Shown here: piece by piece, positions 26,538 to 34,259 of the stretch
How the letters are laid out: the number at the start of each line of letters is the position of its first letter
Position numbering within the stretch: position 1 is the first letter of the stretch
Position numbers and translations under genes: made by a program
DNA from: Halalkaliarchaeum desulfuricum
Lineage (GTDB): Archaea; Halobacteriota; Halobacteria; Halobacteriales; Haloferacaceae
DNA: 64,000 nt
NCBI RefSeq assembly: GCF_002952775.1
Contig: NZ_CP025066.1
Location: forward strand, 620,001 to 684,000
Direction of reading: 5' to 3'
The notes under the pieces: generated by a model
What the model was told of the DNA's origin: nothing
The model's database searches: none
Seen by the model: the letters and a program-made list of their open reading frames with translations, nothing else

Positions 26538-27338
26538 TCAGTCGGTTCCGACTGCTGTAGCGATTTCTGCTTCCAGTTCCTCGACGACGTCCCGGAGTGA
26601 CGCTGGGATGCGTTCCCGGAGGACGTCGCCGGTGAGACGATAGCTCGGCCCCGAGACGCTCATCGATCCGACGGTGTTCCCTGCATCGTCGAGAACCGCC
26701 ATCCCGACACTGCGGAGCCCCTCGGTGTACTCCTCGTCGCCGATCGCAAAGCCCCGATCGCGCGTCCGTTCGAGTTCCTCGAACAGTTCTTCCCTGTCGG
26801 TGATCGTGTTCTCGGTGGGGGCCGCCATCCCCCGGACGTCGAGGATCGCATTCACACGCTCGCGAGAGTACGTCGCCAGGATCGCCTTGCCCGAGGCGGT
26901 CGTGTGGATCGGGTAGTACGTCCCCATCCGGGCGCGGTAGCCGTTGGAACCCCCTTCGGCGTACTTGACCCACTTGTGGTACGACTCCGAGACCGTGATG
27001 ATCCGGCCGTGATCCTCGACGATGAAATCCACTTCCTCGGTCGTCTCCTCGGCGAGTCGGTGGACCGCCTCGTCGATCGCCTGGTTTCCAGGCAGCCGCG
27101 TTCGGGCGTGTTCACCGAGGTTGAGAAACCGGAAGCCGACGTGATACGTGTCCCCCTCCTTGATCAGGTACCCCTTCGCGTCCAGCGTCGCGAGGTGTTT
27201 GAACACCGTACTCACCGCCAGCGAGAGTTCCTCGGCGAGTTCGGTCATCGTCGCCCCCTCGCGACGCTTGATCGCCTCGAGCAGTTCGAGCGATCGTTCT
27301 GTCGTGTCGAGTGTGCTTTCCGGGGATTCAGCGCGCAT
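26538..27338 (-). CDS. IclR-family transcriptional regulator
   Basis: 266 aa. The N-terminal winged helix (about 10-70) reads TERSLELLEAIKRREGATMTELAEELSLAVSTVFKHLATLDAKGYL. An IclR effector domain follows, with GNQAIDEAVHRLAEETTEEVDFIVEDHG and PIHTTASGKAILATYS. Haloarchaeal IclR proteins often control the catabolic genes next to them. It is convergent with the betaine-aldehyde-dehydrogenase-like gene by 18 bp and probably responds to choline, betaine or a degradation product. Two repeated 14-bp boxes sit just upstream of its promoter and suggest autoregulation. Confidence 0.9.
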   Translation of the reverse strand: MRAESPESTLDTTERSLELLEAIKRREGATMTELAEELSLAVSTVFKHLATLDAKGYLIKEGDTYHVGFRFLNLGEHARTRLPGNQAIDEAVHRLAEETTEEVDFIVEDHGRIITVSESYHKWVKYAEGGSNGYRARMGTYYPIHTTASGKAILATYSRERVNAILDVRGMAAPTENTITDREELFEELERTRDRGFAIGDEEYTEGLRSVGMAVLDDAGNTVGSMSVSGPSYRLTGDVLRERIPASLRDVVEELEAEIATAVGTD

Positions 27339-27373
27339 CGTTGTCCGAAGGAACAGACGCTCGGTAATAAAGA

Positions 27374-27414
27374 TTCACGTAAGCGAAACCGGTTCTCGAG
27401 TTCACGTATACGAA
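27374..27414 (-). promoter_or_regulatory. Pair of 14-bp direct repeats at the iclR promoter (putative operator)
   Basis: TTCACGTAAGCGAA (27374-27387) and TTCACGTATACGAA (27401-27414) are 12/14 identical, 27 bp apart start to start, and each is nearly palindromic. They overlap or abut the likely TATA element (CTTTATTACC, about 27363-27372) of the leaderless iclR gene. A binding site for IclR itself is the simplest reading. Confidence 0.5.
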
Positions 27415-27554
27415 AATAAGTCGGTCGGTTACGACACGAAGACGTACAGCAAAAACACACGAGAGCGGACAGAAACACGAATATACGGCGGACCCGGCGA
27501 GAACATCTTGACACTACAATTTCCCTATTCGAAACTGAATCGTCCGGCAACGAT

Positions 27555-29510
27555 TCAGATCTCGGTCACGTAGGTGTACTCCTCGGAGAGCGCCTGGGCG
27601 TCCTCGGGAAGGAGCGCGATGACGAGGTGGTCGACGTACTCCTCGAAGTAGTCGACGACAGCGGCGATGCGCTCGGAATCGATCGCCTCCAGCGAATCCA
27701 GGAGCATCACCGGAAGCATCTCGTGGACGTCGTGGACGAGATACCCCGCGAGCGCGAAGACGAGCCCGGTCACCTCGCGCTCGCTCTCCGAGAGGTTGTC
27801 GACGGTGTCACGGTAGGCAGTGCCGTCCGCAGAGCGGACGACGTGGAGGTCAAACGCCGTCCGTTCGACCGACCGGCGGCCCTCCCGGACAGTCTCCTCG
27901 CGGCGGTCGATCCAGATCCGGTCGATGTTCTCGTACTCCAGGATCTCCAGGATCGCGTCGATGTGCTCGTTGAACGACTCGACCGCCTCGGCCTCCAGTC
28001 GGTCGACCCGGGTCCGGAGATCCGCGAGGTCGTCTGTGATCTCCTCGCGGCGGGTCGAAAGCTCCTCGCGGGCGTCGGTTGCGTTTTCGCGCTCCTGGAT
28101 GTCGTCGACGACGCTCTGGAGTTCGTTTTCGAGCCGCCCGACCTCGAGTTCGAGCCGGTTCGCCTTCCTGTGTCGGTCGAGAACCTCGCTGTAGTCGGTC
28201 TCCTCGAACGAGTCGGTCTGTGCTTCGAGTTCCTCGATTTCGGATTCGAGCGCCTCCCGCTTTTCCTCGAGCGTTTCGATCCGCTCGCGTGAAGACTCCA
28301 GTTCGGTCTCGATCCGTTCGAGGCGGCGTTCGTTGCGTTCCTGCTGGCGCTGTTGCTGTCGGAGCTGTTTTCGCTCGGTGGTGAGGTCGTCGATCCGCTC
28401 TTCCAGCTCGTTGCGCTGTGAGAGCTGGTCTTTCCGCAGGTCCCGGAGGCGGTCGAGCGTCCCATCGATCCTGTCTACCTCGACTTCGGAACCGCAGGTC
28501 CAGCAGACGGTCGTGTCGGCCGAAAGCAGTTCGTCGGTTATCGCCCCGTCGTCGGTCCGGTCGGCGGCGTCCGCCGCCTGGAAGACGCGTTCGACGGTCG
28601 CGTCGTCCCCCTCGAGGAGCTCCTCGTTGAAGCTGATGACGCTTTGGAGTTTGCCGATAGTCCCGTCCAGCGCCCGCTTTCTGTCGCGGAGTTCCTCGAT
28701 CCGCCCTTCGAGCTGTTCGACGCTGCGATCGTCGTCGAGAGCGTCCCCGGTGTCGGCCCGCAGTTCCTCGCGTTCGGCGGAAAGCTCCTGGATCGTCGCC
28801 CGTTCGGTTTCGATCTCGAATTCGACGTCCTCGAGCCGAGACTGGGCGTCCCGGATCTCGGAAAACAGCTCCTCGAGTTCCTCTTTCCGGGTGCGACTCT
28901 CCTCGATGTCGGCATCGAGCCCCTCGAGTTCGGACTCGACTTCCGCGAGTTCCTCGCGTGTCTCCTCCAGTTCCGTCTCCAGGCTCCGTTTCTTCGACTC
29001 CAGTTCGGGGAGGTCCTCCTCGAACCGTTCGAGCCGGGAGATTTCCTGGTCGATCTCGCGTTTCTCGGTTTCGAGTTCGTCGATCTGCCGTTCGATCTCG
29101 GCGGTGTCGACGGGGCGCATGATCACCTCGCGGAGGTCGTCGCCCCGCTGGATCGCCCGCCTGGCCTCGTTGTCCTCGAGCAGGAACGCGAACAGATCCG
29201 CGAGTTCGGGGTCCTCGAAGTAGGGGTCGCCACCGAACGCGACGGTACCGTTTCGCCGGGTCAGCGTTCGGGTGTAGGTCTCCGATCCCAACTGCAACTC
29301 CACACTACCTTCGTCGGCGTCCGCCTTCAGGGAGGGCTTCTCGCTGCCGAACGCCGCCATCAACGCCTGGAGAAACGACGTCCGGTTCGTCGCGTTTCGA
29401 CCGGTCAAAACGGCGACCCCGGACGGGAGAGTTACCTCAGTTCGATCGATTCCGCCGACGTTTTCCGCGGTGACCGAAAGCGTCTCGTCCACAGACTCTT
29501 GTGAGGACAT
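27555..29510 (-). CDS. Archaea-specific SMC-related protein (Sph-like)
   Basis: About 651 aa from the ATG at 29510; an in-frame GTG at 29543 is less likely because the TATA element lies at 29547-29555. It is a Rad50/SMC-like ATPase. An N-terminal head has an altered P-loop (TGRNATNRTS, with Arg where the Walker Lys is expected). Two long coiled coils (about 130-330 and 370-520) flank a hinge/zinc-hook-like CWTC motif. The C-terminal head has LLDSLEAIDSERIAAVVDYF as the Walker B/D-loop region. The family is typical of haloarchaea and sits beside rdfA, as here. In Haloferax volcanii the pair is linked to cell-shape control. Confidence 0.88.
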   Translation of the reverse strand: MSSQESVDETLSVTAENVGGIDRTEVTLPSGVAVLTGRNATNRTSFLQALMAAFGSEKPSLKADADEGSVELQLGSETYTRTLTRRNGTVAFGGDPYFEDPELADLFAFLLEDNEARRAIQRGDDLREVIMRPVDTAEIERQIDELETEKREIDQEISRLERFEEDLPELESKKRSLETELEETREELAEVESELEGLDADIEESRTRKEELEELFSEIRDAQSRLEDVEFEIETERATIQELSAEREELRADTGDALDDDRSVEQLEGRIEELRDRKRALDGTIGKLQSVISFNEELLEGDDATVERVFQAADAADRTDDGAITDELLSADTTVCWTCGSEVEVDRIDGTLDRLRDLRKDQLSQRNELEERIDDLTTERKQLRQQQRQQERNERRLERIETELESSRERIETLEEKREALESEIEELEAQTDSFEETDYSEVLDRHRKANRLELEVGRLENELQSVVDDIQERENATDAREELSTRREEITDDLADLRTRVDRLEAEAVESFNEHIDAILEILEYENIDRIWIDRREETVREGRRSVERTAFDLHVVRSADGTAYRDTVDNLSESEREVTGLVFALAGYLVHDVHEMLPVMLLDSLEAIDSERIAAVVDYFEEYVDHLVIALLPEDAQALSEEYTYVTEI

Positions 29511-29546
29511 ATTGTTGTACAGGCTAATTACAGGAATCGACACTTA

Positions 29547-29555
29547 AATATTTAT
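29547..29555 (-). promoter_or_regulatory. TATA box of the SMC-related gene, overlapping the rdfA stop
   Basis: The AATATTTAT stretch lies across the end of rdfA and about 40 bp upstream of the ATG at 29510. The SMC-related gene may therefore have its own promoter as well as read-through from rdfA. Confidence 0.5.
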
Positions 29556-30163
29556 CCCGCGTCGCAGCCGCAGCCACCGTCGCGAACTAGGTCGACCAGC
29601 GCGTAATCGCGGCCACACTCCTCGCAAACCGCCCGGACTTCCACGAACAGTTCGTACTCCCGGTCGGTGACCTCACCGGAGCGGACGAGTCCATCGAGCG
29701 TAGACTGGGCGACTGCGGCGGTACGCCCCTCCAGCCGCTGGAGGGTCTCTACCTTCTGTTCGGGATCGATCGACCGATTCTCGAGTTCGGCCTCCCGGTA
29801 GTCTCGGAGATACGAATGGACGGCCTGGTGTGTGACGAAGTCTCCCCGGAGATCATCGACGTCGATCCCCTCCCGTTCGAGTTCCCGCTCTTTCCGCAGG
29901 ACGTCCGCCCGGGGGACGTCCTCGTCCGTGAGAATCCGGTAGGTGCTCTCGACATCGTACTCGATGGCGACCACGCCGGCGTCCCGGAGCGTCGCCTCCA
30001 GCACGGCGCGGTTGAACTGATCCGCGAGATCCCGGAGACTGGTCCGTTCTCCGTCGATCCCGAGCCACTCCGCCTCCAGACGGTCACCCCAGCCGTCGAG
30101 ATCGTACTCCTCGATGACGCGGGCAACCTTACTGTCGGGGCGATCAGCCGTTTCCGTTCCCAT
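29552..30163 (-). CDS. rdfA: Rod-determining factor RdfA
   Basis: 203 aa. The sequence has the RdfA layout: DSKVARVIEEYDLDGWGDRLEAEWLG at the N-terminus, a helix-turn-helix-like region (TSLRDLADQFNRAVLEATLRDAG), and a C-terminal four-cysteine cluster (CEECGRDYALVDLVRDGGCGC). RdfA was identified as needed for rod-shaped cells in Haloferax volcanii. Its gene is regularly paired with an archaea-specific SMC-related gene, as here (42 bp gap to the preferred start). The biochemical activity is not known. Confidence 0.85.
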   Translation of the reverse strand: MGTETADRPDSKVARVIEEYDLDGWGDRLEAEWLGIDGERTSLRDLADQFNRAVLEATLRDAGVVAIEYDVESTYRILTDEDVPRADVLRKERELEREGIDVDDLRGDFVTHQAVHSYLRDYREAELENRSIDPEQKVETLQRLEGRTAAVAQSTLDGLVRSGEVTDREYELFVEVRAVCEECGRDYALVDLVRDGGCGCDAG

Positions 30164-30476
30164 ACCGGTCTCCTCGCACGGATGTGTTACAAAGGTAACG
30201 GTGTAATGATGACGCCCATAAGGCTGTAACAGGTCCCATCAGCCCGAGAGCAAAGGTTCCGAACGGGGTCTCGACCCGATCCGGGCACGGAACCGACAGC
30301 GGAATCCAACGGCGTTTGTATGGAACAAATATCGATCGATACAGTCGCGACACTACGTCCTTTGTGTACGTCGGTTTTATTGGTCGTTCGTGCTTCACAA
30401 ACGGGAATGAAACAGTGGCCGGACCAGCCCGAGCAGACGGACCAGCCCGAACAGTTCAAAACGAGGCCGTCTGGAC
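30164..30476. other. Intergenic region upstream of rdfA
   Basis: About 310 bp. It holds a short imperfect tandem repeat at about 30420-30455 (two copies of an 18-bp CGGACCAGCCCGA-type unit) just before the oxidoreductase remnant. No intact gene is seen. Confidence 0.35.
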
Positions 30477-30893
30477 GCTCAGTTCGTCACCGCTGGCGGG
30501 CACTTCCACCCGGACGATCCGGACGTCGACCCCGATGACCCGAGCTCGTTCAGCGACAGCGTCGACCTCGAGTGGGCGACCGACGCGATGGACGCCCTCG
30601 TGGAGATGGCCGACTACTTCGGCCCCGAAACCCGCGTCGCGGAGGGGTGGTCGGGCGTGTACGCGATCTCCCCGAGCAATCACCCGATCATCGAGGAGAG
30701 CGTTCCGGGCCTCGTAAACGACATCGCCCACTCCGGGCGGGCGTTCATGCACGCGCCAGCGACCGGACAGATCGTCGCGGACCTGGTCGTCGACGGAGAA
30801 ACCAACCTCGTCGACCGGACCGCATTACAAACCGACGACGGTGTCGACACGCGGGGACAGCTTCCGATCCCGTACCAGGCGGACATGTACTAA
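30477..30893 (+). pseudogene. C-terminal remnant of an FAD-dependent oxidoreductase (DAO/sarcosine-oxidase family)
   Basis: About 138 codons without a start or FAD-binding N-terminus. The translated piece from QFVTAGGHF to the stop reads VAEGWSGVYAISPSNHPIIEE, then the FAD-contact helix SGRAFMHAPATGQIVADLVVDGE, typical of the end of D-amino-acid/sarcosine oxidases. The frame closes upstream with TGA. It is the fossil of a complete gene. Sarcosine or dimethylglycine dehydrogenases act downstream of betaine, so it may once have belonged to the nearby betaine locus. Confidence 0.75.
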
Positions 30894-31251
30894 TAACAGA
30901 TAACTTATAGTACCTCATTCAAATTTATTTTCTGGTGTTTATTTAAGTATATATACTCCACGACCGGCCGACCGCCGAAATACGGAGAAGATCCCGGAAA
31001 ATAACCGAATCTCCCGTGTAAATCTTTCGAGCCGTTACCTGGATACATCGGAGGTGAAAGCGTATTTAAAAGTGAAAATCCGGCTGACGAACCTCCAACA
31101 CGAGAGAAAGGAGAGTAACGGGCATATTTCCAGCATTCCTCGCGAGATCCAATGAAATACAACTATATTTAAATTACCATTTATAAATAATACTAAAAAG
31201 TAATATATAATGGGTTGTCGGCAGCCCTGGAGGGAACTTCCGATCGGGGTC
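30894..31251. other. AT-rich intergenic region, no gene seen
   Basis: About 360 bp. Long A/T runs at 30895-30955 and 31145-31210 flank a GC-richer core. It contains no recognisable gene and borders the decayed region. Confidence 0.35.
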
Positions 31252-31776
31252 TCACGAGGATCGACCGGCATCGGCTTCGATCTCGTCGAACAGATCCTCG
31301 ACGAGTCGTTCGATCTCCTCGCGGATCCGCACTACGTCCTCGAGCGGTCGACCGTGTGGATCGTCGAGATCCCAGTCCCTGCCCTCTCCGTTCCAGGTCG
31401 CCGGACAGATACCCGAGGCGGAACAGCCCATCGTAACGACGATGTCGACGGCCTCCAGTTCGGCGGGCGTGATCTCCCGGGGCGTTCGATCCGCGATGTC
31501 GATCCCGCGTTCGTACATCGCGTCGACGACGACCTCGTGGACGGCGTCGGCGGGGCGAGTGCCGCCGGTGACGATCCGGACGCGTCCCCGCAACCCGCGC
31601 CGGTCCCGCTCGCGACGGGCGAAGGCGGCGGCCATCTGGCTCCGGCCCGCGTTCTGCACGCAGACGAACGCGAGCGTGACAGGATCGGTCGCGATCGACT
31701 CCGGGTCACTCGTCGGAACCGAACCGTTCGTGGGTTCGGTCGATTCTATAGTCGGTGTGTCGTCGGGCTGTGTCAT
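31252..31776 (-). CDS. Low-molecular-weight phosphatase / arsenate-reductase-type protein
   Basis: 174 aa. After a 30-residue acidic leader, the P-loop is VCVQNAGRSQMAAAF, the CxxxxxR(S) loop of low-molecular-weight tyrosine phosphatases and thioredoxin-type arsenate reductases. A distal VTMGCSASGICPATWNGEGRDWDLDDPHG gives the additional cysteines and the DP general-acid motif typical of the arsenate-reductase branch. In haloarchaea this family often follows pst/phoU genes, as it does here behind the collapsed pst operon (27 bp). Confidence 0.85.
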   Translation of the reverse strand: MTQPDDTPTIESTEPTNGSVPTSDPESIATDPVTLAFVCVQNAGRSQMAAAFARRERDRRGLRGRVRIVTGGTRPADAVHEVVVDAMYERGIDIADRTPREITPAELEAVDIVVTMGCSASGICPATWNGEGRDWDLDDPHGRPLEDVVRIREEIERLVEDLFDEIEADAGRSS

Positions 31777-31803
31777 AGGAGAAGTCGGGATTCGGTAACC
31801 GTA

Positions 31804-32200
31804 TCACTTCTGTCCGTGTCGCATCGCCGCCTGCAGGCCGGCTTCGGCGACGTTTGCGCCGTACCTCGCCGTGCGGCTCACGCTATCCAGAACGATACCG
31901 AAATGATACCCCTGTTCGGGGTCGAATTCGTGCAGCTCCCGATCGAACTGGCCCGCGTCGTCAACGACCGCGTCCGCCGCCGCGGCCGCCGACCGAAGTT
32001 CGGCGTGATCTCCCTCGAAGAGGCCGGTCAGCACCGTCCTGACGACGTCCCGGGAGCGTTTTCCGAGCGTCCGGATGCCGTCTGCGGCCGATCCCTCGAC
32101 GGGGCCGTCGTGACTGCGATTCCAGGTCGTCAGCGTCCAGTGTCCCGGTATCGAGACTGACCGTCCGCCCCTCCCCGCGGTCGGCCTTTCGGGTAATCAG
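31804..32200 (-). pseudogene. Remnants of a haloarchaeal PhoU-type phosphate regulator
   Basis: Two pieces of a PhoU-like protein are joined out of frame. The first (about 32125-32200) reads RKADRGEGRTVSLDTGTL, resembling the end of the AbrB-like N-terminal part. The second continues in another frame as DGPVEGSAADGIRTLGKR, then LTGLFEGDHAEL and GYHFGIVLDSVSRTARYGAN, the C-terminal PhoU helices, stopping at 31804. The central PhoU domain is missing. This and the pstS piece upstream are best explained by deletions within a pstSCAB-phoU operon. Confidence 0.6.
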
Positions 32201-32500
32201 GCGGCTCGCGCTCTGGATGTCCGAGTTCGCGCGACAGAACTCCTGGAACCCGGCACCGGTCCCCTGCGGGTCGACGTCGACGAGCACGTCCGGATACGCG
32301 TCCTGGAAGTTCTCGCCCGCCCAGGAAGTGATCGGCGCGACAGTGTTGCTTCCGGACGCGTCGATCGGTCCCGAGAGACCCTCACCTCCGTCTGCCCCAC
32401 CAGTACAGCCGGCAACTGCAATCGTTCCGACCGCGCCGACCGCAGCGAGTGCTCTTCGCCGGGTGATCCGTCCAACAACAGGTTCCTTGCTTTGTGCCAT
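32201..32500 (-). pseudogene. 5' fragment of pstS (phosphate-binding lipoprotein)
   Basis: About 100 codons from the ATG at 32500. There is a Tat-like/lipobox signal (RITRRRALAAVGAVGTIAVAGC), then the PstS start IDASGSNTVAPITSWAGENF and GTGAGFQEFCRANSDIQSASR, where homology stops abruptly and PhoU-like sequence begins. The remaining two thirds of PstS and pstC, pstA and pstB are absent. The fragment still has a signal and start codon, so a short fusion could be expressed, but it cannot bind phosphate as PstS does. Confidence 0.7.
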
Positions 32501-32693
32501 CACCGAGTCGTAGCTGTAGCGGGGACAAACACTATTGTAATATTGATATATCTTGGAGCAAAGGGGGATAGAACTCGATAGAGGAGTTGATACCGGTATT
32601 GCGGGGTACATAGCCTCAGTACCCCTATATAGTTCTAAAAGTGCTAAATTATGAATCCGAACCCAGAGGCACGTCGGGCGAGTATATCCGACA

Positions 32694-33638
32694 ATGACAG
32701 CGAGAGAGTCCACCCAACCGGAGCTGAACGCCGTGGGGTCGGTCGACGAGTTGATCGGCGACACGCCGCTTGTGCGACTCGATTCGTTCGCGGACAACCT
32801 CTATTGCAAGCTCGAGTCCGCAAATCCCTACTCGGTGAAGGATCGGATCGCCAGAGAGATCATCGACGCCGCCGAACGCGACGGCGCCCTCCAGCCGGGC
32901 GGGACGGTCGTCGAGGCCACCAGCGGCAACACCGGCATCGGGCTCGCGTCGGTGTGTGCCGCCCGGGGGTACGACTGCGTGTTGACGATGCCCGAATCGA
33001 TGTCCGAGGAGCGCCGGACGATGCTGTCGGCGCTGGGAGCCGAACTGGAGCTGACTCCCGCCGAGGACGGCATGGGCGGGGCCAACGAGCGTGCAGAAGA
33101 GATCCTCTCGGAATACGAAAACGCGATCATGGCCCGCCAGTTCGCGAACGAAGCGAATCCCACTGCCCACCGCAAGACCACCGGGCCCGAGATCTGGGCG
33201 GACACCTGCGGCGAGGTCGACGCCGTCGTCGCTGGCGTTGGCACCGGCGGGACGATCACCGGCGTGGCCGAATATATCAAAGAAGAGCAGGGGAACGAAT
33301 CGTTCACCGCAGTCGCAGTCGAACCGGCCGCGTCGCCGACGATCACCGAGCAGTGTTCCGACGGCCACAACATCCAGGGAATCGGGCCCGGATTTCTGCC
33401 GGACGTCGTCCGGACGGAGCTGATCGACGAGGTCCGCGGCATCGAGGACGAGGAGGCGAAGCGGACCGCACGGATGCTCGGAACTCGGGAGGGTATCCTG
33501 GTCGGGATCTCCTCGGGTGCGGCGTTGTCGGCAGCGCGGGAGTACGCGCTGGAACATCCCGACGAACTCGTTGTCGTCGTCCTGCCGGACACCGGCGAGC
33601 GGTACCTCTCGACGGACCTGTTCGACGAGGACGCCTAA
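32694..33638 (+). CDS. Cysteine synthase (O-acetylserine sulfhydrylase family)
   Basis: 314 aa PLP enzyme. The cofactor lysine is K49 in ANPYSVKDRIA. The substrate loop is EATSGNTGIGLA, the phosphate-binding glycine loop is GVGTGGTITG, and the C-terminal Ser of the pyridine-N contact is in LPDTGERYLST. This is the CysK/CysM fold; the acceptor (O-acetylserine or O-phosphoserine) cannot be set from this. An AT-rich TATA stretch (CTATATAG, 32624-32631) lies upstream of a leader of about 50 nt. It is divergent from the pst remnant. Confidence 0.9.
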   Translation: MTARESTQPELNAVGSVDELIGDTPLVRLDSFADNLYCKLESANPYSVKDRIAREIIDAAERDGALQPGGTVVEATSGNTGIGLASVCAARGYDCVLTMPESMSEERRTMLSALGAELELTPAEDGMGGANERAEEILSEYENAIMARQFANEANPTAHRKTTGPEIWADTCGEVDAVVAGVGTGGTITGVAEYIKEEQGNESFTAVAVEPAASPTITEQCSDGHNIQGIGPGFLPDVVRTELIDEVRGIEDEEAKRTARMLGTREGILVGISSGAALSAAREYALEHPDELVVVVLPDTGERYLSTDLFDEDA

Positions 33639-33663
33639 AAACCGTCAATTCGCGCCTGCAGCC

Positions 33664-34185
33664 TCAGGGCAGCAGCACGCCGTCGATGACGTGGATGACG
33701 CCGTTCGAGGCCTCGATATCGGTACCGACGATTTCGGCCTGTTCGTCGTTCAGCTCGGTACCGTCGACGTCGACGTCCTCGCCGTTCAACATCTCGACGC
33801 GCGGTGCGTTGACGACGGATTCGGAGTATCGGCGGCCCGAAGTGACGTGGTAGGTGAGGATCTCAGCGAGCGATGCGCCCACTTCCTCCTCGAAATCGAT
33901 TTCACCGACGTTTTCAGCCGTGACACCAAGTTCGCCGAACGCCTCGTCCGTCGGTGCGAAGACGGTCAACTGACGGTTCCCGCTCAGTACGTCCACCAGC
34001 CCGGCTTCCTCGACCGCCGCCACCAGCACGTCGAAGTCATCATCCGCGACTGCCACGTCGACAATGGTGTCGTCGCCACTTGCACCGGATCGCCCGCTTG
34101 CAGCTGCCGTCCCGACGCCGCCTGTAAGCGCGATTCCCAGTCCCGCCACTCCCCGCAAAACGTTTCGTCTGTTAGTGTATGTCAT
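33664..34185 (-). CDS. Secreted fasciclin (FAS1)-domain protein
   Basis: 173 aa. It begins with a Tat signal (NRRNVLRGVAGLGIALTGGVGTAAA). The rest is a single FAS1 domain: FDVLVAAVEEAGLVDVLSG, the H1 motif QLTVFAPTDEAFGEL, EILTYHVTSGRRYSE and the H2-like NGVIHVIDGVLLP. FAS1 domains mediate adhesion or matrix contacts at the cell surface. The start is the ATG at 34185; the frame is open far upstream but the signal begins here. It is a single-gene unit, convergent with cysteine synthase by 26 bp. Confidence 0.9.
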   Translation of the reverse strand: MTYTNRRNVLRGVAGLGIALTGGVGTAAASGRSGASGDDTIVDVAVADDDFDVLVAAVEEAGLVDVLSGNRQLTVFAPTDEAFGELGVTAENVGEIDFEEEVGASLAEILTYHVTSGRRYSESVVNAPRVEMLNGEDVDVDGTELNDEQAEIVGTDIEASNGVIHVIDGVLLP

Positions 34186-34259
34186 GGTGTTGTACCACAA
34201 CATATAGAGGGTTTTTAAGAGCATAACTGGAGTGCCTGACAAGTCAGGGAACCGGCCGC

